A DNA stretch of 10,799 nt from CAZZIQ01 sp964654355 (GTDB lineage: Bacteria; Pseudomonadota; Gammaproteobacteria; GCF-002020875): NCBI GenBank assembly GCA_964654355.1, contig CAZZIQ010000040.1, positions 1-10,799 of the forward strand, written 5' to 3'. Positions 7,276 through 10,799 of this stretch are shown in pieces (the first letter of the stretch is position 1; each line of letters opens with the position of its first letter). Position numbers and translations under genes: made by a program. The notes beneath the pieces are model-generated. The model was given only the letters and a program-made list of their open reading frames with translations. It was not told where the DNA came from and did no database searches.

Positions 7276-7304
7276 TTGCGGGGGAACCAGGTTCATGATG
7301 TAGT
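7276..7304 (+). promoter_or_regulatory. weak candidate promoter for the secreted-protein gene
   Basis: TTGCGG (7276-7281) and TGTAGT (7299-7304) are separated by 17 bases, with 3 of 6 and 4 of 6 matches to the sigma-70 boxes. The spacer contains the 11-base palindrome GAACC-A-GGTTC (7284-7294). A leader of about 35 bases would result. It is the best pair I could find by eye on this strand, and it is weak. Confidence 0.2.
7284..7294. promoter_or_regulatory. short palindrome in the divergent gap
   Basis: GAACC-A-GGTTC is a perfect inverted repeat around one central base, lying between pcnB and the divergent secreted-protein gene. It is flanked by GGGGA (7281-7285) and TCCCC (7304-7308), which are also inverse to each other. 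It could be an operator or a leader hairpin. A palindrome of this size can arise by chance, so the call is tentative. Confidence 0.25.
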
Positions 7305-7345
7305 CCCCTTAACCGATCATTCCACTCAAGATTTCGGAGTCGGAC

Positions 7346-7810
7346 ATGGCCAACCACCGTTTTTTACTGCATTTCGCCAAAATCAGCGCCCTCGGCGGCC
7401 TTGTCGGGGCATCCCTTGCCGTGGTCGCACAGAGCACGAGCCCACGTGCACCCTTATTCGCGCCGAGTGCGCCACCGGCAGAGGCCCGCGCGCCTGGCTT
7501 CGGCGCAGGCACTTGGCCTCCTCTGCCGCAAAGCCAAGCGCAAGTCATTCTGATTGCGCCGAACGACCTCGCCACCCTTCCGGCCAATCAACCGTTTCGA
7601 ATCGGCTTCCGCAGCATCGGCCTCAACAATGGTGATCATTTGCAGCTGTTGATTGACGGCCAACCGAGCGAGATTGTGTACAGCAATGTAGGCACCCACC
7701 GCATTCGCTATGGACTGCCCGAGGGCCTGCATGTCGTTACGCTACGTGTGATCGATGCCGAAGGACGTCCGCTGGGTCACGAACAAAGCATTCGCCTGCT
7801 GATGCAGTAG
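7346..7810 (+). CDS. small secreted protein, unknown function
   Basis: I do not recognise this 154-residue protein. The N-terminus has a typical Sec signal: basic residues, a hydrophobic stretch to about residue 27, and a likely cleavage after AVVA (28), so the product should be periplasmic or exported; there is no lipobox. Residues 30-64 are rich in Pro and Ala and look like a flexible linker. Residues 66-154 look like a compact beta domain: VILIAPND at the start, NQPFRIGF, LQLLIDGQP, a GLPEGLHVVTLRVIDAEGRPL segment and a closing SIRLLM strand. This strand-and-turn pattern resembles small Ig-like domains that end with a G-x-H-x-hydrophobic-x-hydrophobic-x-V-x-D-x-x-G motif, but that is a resemblance only. 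A good GGAG (7336-7339) lies 6 bases before the ATG. The gene is divergent from pcnB and ends 7 bases from the converging permease gene. Confidence 0.8.
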   Translation: MANHRFLLHFAKISALGGLVGASLAVVAQSTSPRAPLFAPSAPPAEARAPGFGAGTWPPLPQSQAQVILIAPNDLATLPANQPFRIGFRSIGLNNGDHLQLLIDGQPSEIVYSNVGTHRIRYGLPEGLHVVTLRVIDAEGRPLGHEQSIRLLMQ

Positions 7811-7817
7811 GCAGCCA

Positions 7818-8627
7818 TCAATCGCCCGCGTTAAGCAGACTGCCGCGTTGACGCGCCTGGTAGAACGCGTAGTAGTAGAGCGAAATGGCGGCGCCCAGCC
7901 AAACCACATTCAACAGAGCTGCGTTGCGGAAGGCATTCCAATCAAAAACATGATCAAACATCACGGTGCGCATGCCCTCAAACACATGGCTTGCGGGGAT
8001 GGCGAGTGAAACGGGTTGCAGCCATTCTGGAAAAATGCTGACCGGGTAATACACTGCCGAAATCGGTGCCAGCGCGAACACCAAAACCCACGCCAAGCTT
8101 TCGGCACCCAAGCCATAACGCAACACCAGCGACATCACGCCCAATCCAATCGCCCAGCCCATGATCATGAGCTGACTAAAGAACGCAATCAGCGGCAGGC
8201 CCAACTCCAATAGGCTGTAGTCATACAAGAGATAGGCCAACCCAGCAGCAGCAGACAAACCAATCAGCGTGCGTAGGATGCTGATCCCTAACAATGCCGC
8301 GATATGCTCCGAAACCCGCAACGGAGAAACAAACAGGTGCCCCATGTTGCGCGCATACATTTCTTCAAAGAAGGCTAAGGACACGCCCAGATGCGCCCGA
8401 AACAAAACATCCCACAGCATAACCGCAGCAAGCAAAACGCCTGCTGCTTGCGCAACCCAGGTACTGTGCTGAAGAAAAAATTGCGAGATCAAACCCCACA
8501 ACAACATCTGTACCGTAGGCCAATAAATCAATTCCAGCATGCGCGGCCAAGAACGTCGCAATAGATAAGCATAACGAATGATCATCGCACCAATGCGGGC
8601 CGGCGAAAAACCACACAAGGGATTCAT
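7818..8627 (-). CDS. ABC-2 type transporter permease
   Basis: Integral inner-membrane subunit of an ABC transporter, expected to pair with the ATPase encoded just upstream. The 269-residue product has about six hydrophobic segments, near residues 32-52, 58-78, 109-134, 142-168, 176-196 and 233-256. Between the second and third lies the loop FFEEMYARNMGHLFVSPLR (86-104), which fits the cytoplasmic coupling region of ABC-2 permeases. After the fifth comes YYPVSIFPEWLQPVSLAIPASHVFEGMR (193-220), the usual ABC-2 hallmark before the last helix. Start ATG and the ATPase stop share four bases (ATGA), so translation is almost certainly coupled. The substrate cannot be told from sequence; ABC-2 systems export drugs, polysaccharides, lipids or peptides. 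The downstream end is 7 bases from the convergent secreted-protein gene with no clear terminator. Confidence 0.9.
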   Translation of the reverse strand: MNPLCGFSPARIGAMIIRYAYLLRRSWPRMLELIYWPTVQMLLWGLISQFFLQHSTWVAQAAGVLLAAVMLWDVLFRAHLGVSLAFFEEMYARNMGHLFVSPLRVSEHIAALLGISILRTLIGLSAAAGLAYLLYDYSLLELGLPLIAFFSQLMIMGWAIGLGVMSLVLRYGLGAESLAWVLVFALAPISAVYYPVSIFPEWLQPVSLAIPASHVFEGMRTVMFDHVFDWNAFRNAALLNVVWLGAAISLYYYAFYQARQRGSLLNAGD

Positions 8628-9400
8628 ACCGTGACCTCCGCTCCGTGTCCTTGATGACGCGCAACATCTAAAAACACCTGCTCAAGGTTGCTACGCTCAT
8701 AACGACTCAGCAATTCTTTGGGTGTGCCGCGATCAACAATCGCACCTTGGCGCATCAACAAAACTCGGTCACACAAACGCTCCACCTCGGCCATATTGTG
8801 CGATGCGAGCAATACACTCGCGCCGGTGTCCTGCACATAGGCTTCAAGCCATCCTCGAATGCGATCGGCGCTATCGGGATCTAAAGACGCGGTGGGCTCA
8901 TCCAACAACAACAACTGGGGACGATTCAACAAGGCCTTTGCCAAAGCGACACGGGTTTTTTGACCCGCCGAGAGCGTGCCATAGGTACGATCGAGCAGCT
9001 CTGTGAACATCAGCTGCTCAGCCAGCTCTGCAATCCGCGCCTTGCGATCTTTCAAGCCATACAAACGCGCATACACAATTAGGTTTTCACGAACGGTTAA
9101 ACGTCGCGGCAGATCAACATAGGGTGATGAGAAGTTGATGGACGGCAGGATCTGACAACGCTGCTTGTACAAATCCATACCGAGAATTTCGATCGAACCC
9201 GCATCGGGAATCAACAAGCCCAACAACATAGAGATGGTTGTGGTTTTACCTGCACCATTGCCGCCCAACAGCCCGCACACCTCGCCATGCGGGAGCTGGA
9301 ATGAAATGGAATCAACCGCAACTGCCTCATTGAAACGACGCGTGAGCCCATCAACCCGAACGGCGGGAGATCGGAACCCCTCTGTCGCAACGACGGGCAC
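8624..9400 (-). CDS. ABC transporter ATP-binding protein
   Basis: Cytoplasmic nucleotide-binding subunit driving the downstream ABC-2 permease. The 258-residue product has Walker A GGNGAGKT at 46-53, the signature LSAGQ at 143-147, Walker B LLLLDEP at 163-169 with catalytic Glu168, the D-loop SLD at 172-174, and the H-loop ASHN with His201. The segment where the Q-loop glutamine normally sits reads NFSSPYVDLPRRLTVREN (89-106) and has no Gln. The start is GTG, 5 bases past the hemN stop; an AGGTGA inside the end of hemN (9416-9411) lies 10 bases upstream and supports it. About 40 residues follow the usual core, ending RHQGHGAEVTV. The spacing argues for one hemN-ATPase-permease transcript. Substrate unknown. 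Confidence 0.93.
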   Translation of the reverse strand: MPVVATEGFRSPAVRVDGLTRRFNEAVAVDSISFQLPHGEVCGLLGGNGAGKTTTISMLLGLLIPDAGSIEILGMDLYKQRCQILPSINFSSPYVDLPRRLTVRENLIVYARLYGLKDRKARIAELAEQLMFTELLDRTYGTLSAGQKTRVALAKALLNRPQLLLLDEPTASLDPDSADRIRGWLEAYVQDTGASVLLASHNMAEVERLCDRVLLMRQGAIVDRGTPKELLSRYERSNLEQVFLDVARHQGHGAEVTV

Positions 9401-9405
9401 GTTCT

Positions 9406-10794
9406 TCAGATCACCTTGGAGAAACGAACCTGTTCGGCTGCGCGCAGGTATTGATCAAACACCATACAAATGTTGCGAATCAGCAAGCGACCTGCGGGCA
9501 AGACTTGAATGCCCTCTTCATTAAAGGTAAGCAAACCATCATCCGCCATCCGCGGTAACTCGCTTAGCTCCAAGCCAAAATAATCGGCGAAGCGAATCCC
9601 ATGACGCGCTTCGATATCCACAAAACGAAGACGGAAGTTGCAAATCAATTGTGTAATGACATCACGCCGCAATAGATCATCCGCACTCAGCTCAACCCCG
9701 CGAAGCGTCGCGAGCTGCCCTGCATCTATAGACTCGAAGTATTCAGCTTCGGTCTTGCGGTTCTGCGAGTAGGTGTTGCCCACCATCCCAATCGAACTGA
9801 CCCCCAAACCAATCAGGTCACAGGTACTGTGTGTCGAATAGCCTTGGAAATTGCGATACAGCGTGCCCTCACGCTGCGCAATAGCCAATTCATCATCCGG
9901 CAAGGCGAAGTGATCCATGCCGATGAATACATAACCGGCATCAGTCAGTGTTTGGATGGTTTCTTGCAGAATGGTTAGTTTTTCAGTTGCGCTCGGCAGT
10001 TCGTCTTCATTGATGCGACGCTGCGGCTTAAACATCTGCGGCAAGTGCGCATAGTTAAACACCGACAAGCGGTTTGGGCGCACTTTCAAGATCTTTTCCA
10101 GCGTCTTGCCAAAACTATCCGCACTCTGCTTCGGTAGACCGTAGATCAAGTCAATGCTGACGGACTTAAAGCCCTCATCACGGGCCGCATGCAAAACATC
10201 AAAGGTGATCTGTTCGGACTGAATGCGATTGACCGCTTTCTGCACCGTATCGTCAAAATCTTGTAGGCCGAGGCTCATCCGGTTGAAACCAATCTTGCGC
10301 AGGTGCGCAACCGTATCCGCATTCGTCTCGCGCGGATCGATTTCAATCGAATACTCACCTTCGTCGTCATCATGCAAACGGAAGGCTTCACGTGTCTTGC
10401 CCATCAGCTCAGCCATCTGATCATGACTGATGAAAGTCGGCGTACCGCCCCCCCAATGCAACTGGTCGACGATACGACTGGAATCGAACAAAGCGCTTTG
10501 CATCTCGAGCTCGCGATACAAACGACTTAAGTAGGGTTGAGCGCGATCACGGTCTTTGGTTGCAATCTTGTTGCAGCCACAGAAAAAACAAATCGTGTCG
10601 CAGAACGGAATATGGAAATACAAGGAGAGCGGGCGCAGGGCCTCTTCCACATTGGTGCGTGCACAGGCCGCCGCATACGCATCGCGATCAAAGCCTTCAT
10701 GAAACTGCACCGCCGTCGGATACGAGGTGTAACGCGGACCGGCGCGGTCGTAGCGCCGCAGCAAGTCGGCGTCAAAAACGATGCGTTGATCCAC
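9406..10794 (-). CDS. hemN: oxygen-independent coproporphyrinogen III oxidase (dehydrogenase)
   Basis: Cytoplasmic radical SAM enzyme that oxidatively decarboxylates two propionate groups of coproporphyrinogen III to give protoporphyrinogen IX without oxygen. The 462-residue product matches E. coli HemN end to end. The 4Fe-4S cluster motif CxxxCxxC is Cys65, Cys69 and Cys72, followed by Cys74 as in E. coli, and Tyr59 precedes it at the equivalent of E. coli Tyr56. GGGTP lies at 115-119, GPRYTSYPTA at 19-28, and the C-terminal LLIRNICMVFDQYL at 437-450 with an SKVI end. These features separate true HemN from HemW-like proteins, which lack the N-terminal GPRYTSYPTA region and have a different C-terminus. 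The start taken is GTG at 10794, aligned within one residue of E. coli HemN. The frame is still open for the last 5 bases of the window, so a start slightly further out is possible. It is first in a likely operon with the ABC genes. Confidence 0.96.
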   Translation of the reverse strand: MDQRIVFDADLLRRYDRAGPRYTSYPTAVQFHEGFDRDAYAAACARTNVEEALRPLSLYFHIPFCDTICFFCGCNKIATKDRDRAQPYLSRLYRELEMQSALFDSSRIVDQLHWGGGTPTFISHDQMAELMGKTREAFRLHDDDEGEYSIEIDPRETNADTVAHLRKIGFNRMSLGLQDFDDTVQKAVNRIQSEQITFDVLHAARDEGFKSVSIDLIYGLPKQSADSFGKTLEKILKVRPNRLSVFNYAHLPQMFKPQRRINEDELPSATEKLTILQETIQTLTDAGYVFIGMDHFALPDDELAIAQREGTLYRNFQGYSTHSTCDLIGLGVSSIGMVGNTYSQNRKTEAEYFESIDAGQLATLRGVELSADDLLRRDVITQLICNFRLRFVDIEARHGIRFADYFGLELSELPRMADDGLLTFNEEGIQVLPAGRLLIRNICMVFDQYLRAAEQVRFSKVI

Positions 10795-10799
10795 GGCGT

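Noticed and set aside
7201..7635. 144-residue plus-strand frame overlapping the start of the secreted-protein gene
   Set aside because: It overlaps the pcnB start and the better-supported secreted frame, which has a Shine-Dalgarno and signal peptide; this frame is Arg/Ser/His-rich without a motif.
7811..7860. hairpin or repeat as a terminator between the secreted-protein gene and the permease gene
   Set aside because: The only structure seen is a 7-base direct repeat (AACGCGG on the minus strand) inside the last permease codons; there is no stem with a T-run.
1..10799. defence island, prophage, CRISPR or biosynthetic cluster
   Set aside because: All genes but one are recognised core metabolism, RNA-turnover or transport families; no nuclease, transposase, integrase, repeat array or retron-like element is visible.

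Overview
The window looks like a chromosomal housekeeping segment from a moderately GC-rich gammaproteobacterium. The reasons are the gene order pcnB-folK-panB-panC-panD, an E. coli-type HemN, an E. coli-type PEP carboxylase ending in the usual C-terminal asparagine motif, and a PcnB-type poly(A) polymerase. The protein sequences suggest the Lysobacterales (Xanthomonadales) side of the class, but this is an impression and not a phylogenetic result. I see no tRNA, rRNA, CRISPR array, transposase, integrase, phage gene or defence gene.

Layout. (1) 136-2940, plus strand: ppc, with a 135-base upstream stretch holding a possible -10 box and a hairpin. (2) 7223-2956, minus strand: a run of five genes, pcnB, folK, panB, panC and panD. 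pcnB and folK are 5 bases apart and panB and panC 14 apart. A degenerate palindromic repeat fills the folK-panB gap, and a likely separate promoter sits directly before panD. ppc and panD converge with only 15 bases between them. (3) 7346-7810, plus strand: a small secreted protein of unknown function, divergent from pcnB and convergent with the next operon. (4) 10794-7818, minus strand: hemN followed by an ABC-2 type ATPase and permease, spaced 5 bases and then overlapping by 4.

How the genes fit together. Ppc makes oxaloacetate, which is a source of aspartate. PanD decarboxylates aspartate to beta-alanine, PanB makes ketopantoate, and PanC joins beta-alanine to pantoate for coenzyme A. No panE/ilvC reductase for the middle step is in the window. 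FolK belongs to folate synthesis, and PanB uses a folate derivative as its C1 donor. PcnB acts in RNA turnover, and HemN makes protoporphyrinogen without oxygen. The ABC pair exports or positions an unknown substrate.

I found no convincing new biological system. The points most worth checking are: two genes (panD and pcnB) whose best -10 box lies exactly 9 bases before the ATG with no Shine-Dalgarno, suggesting leaderless mRNAs; the palindromic repeat before panB; the unrecognised secreted protein; and the tight hemN-ABC linkage. The window is otherwise densely coding; no gene-free stretch exceeds about 150 bases.
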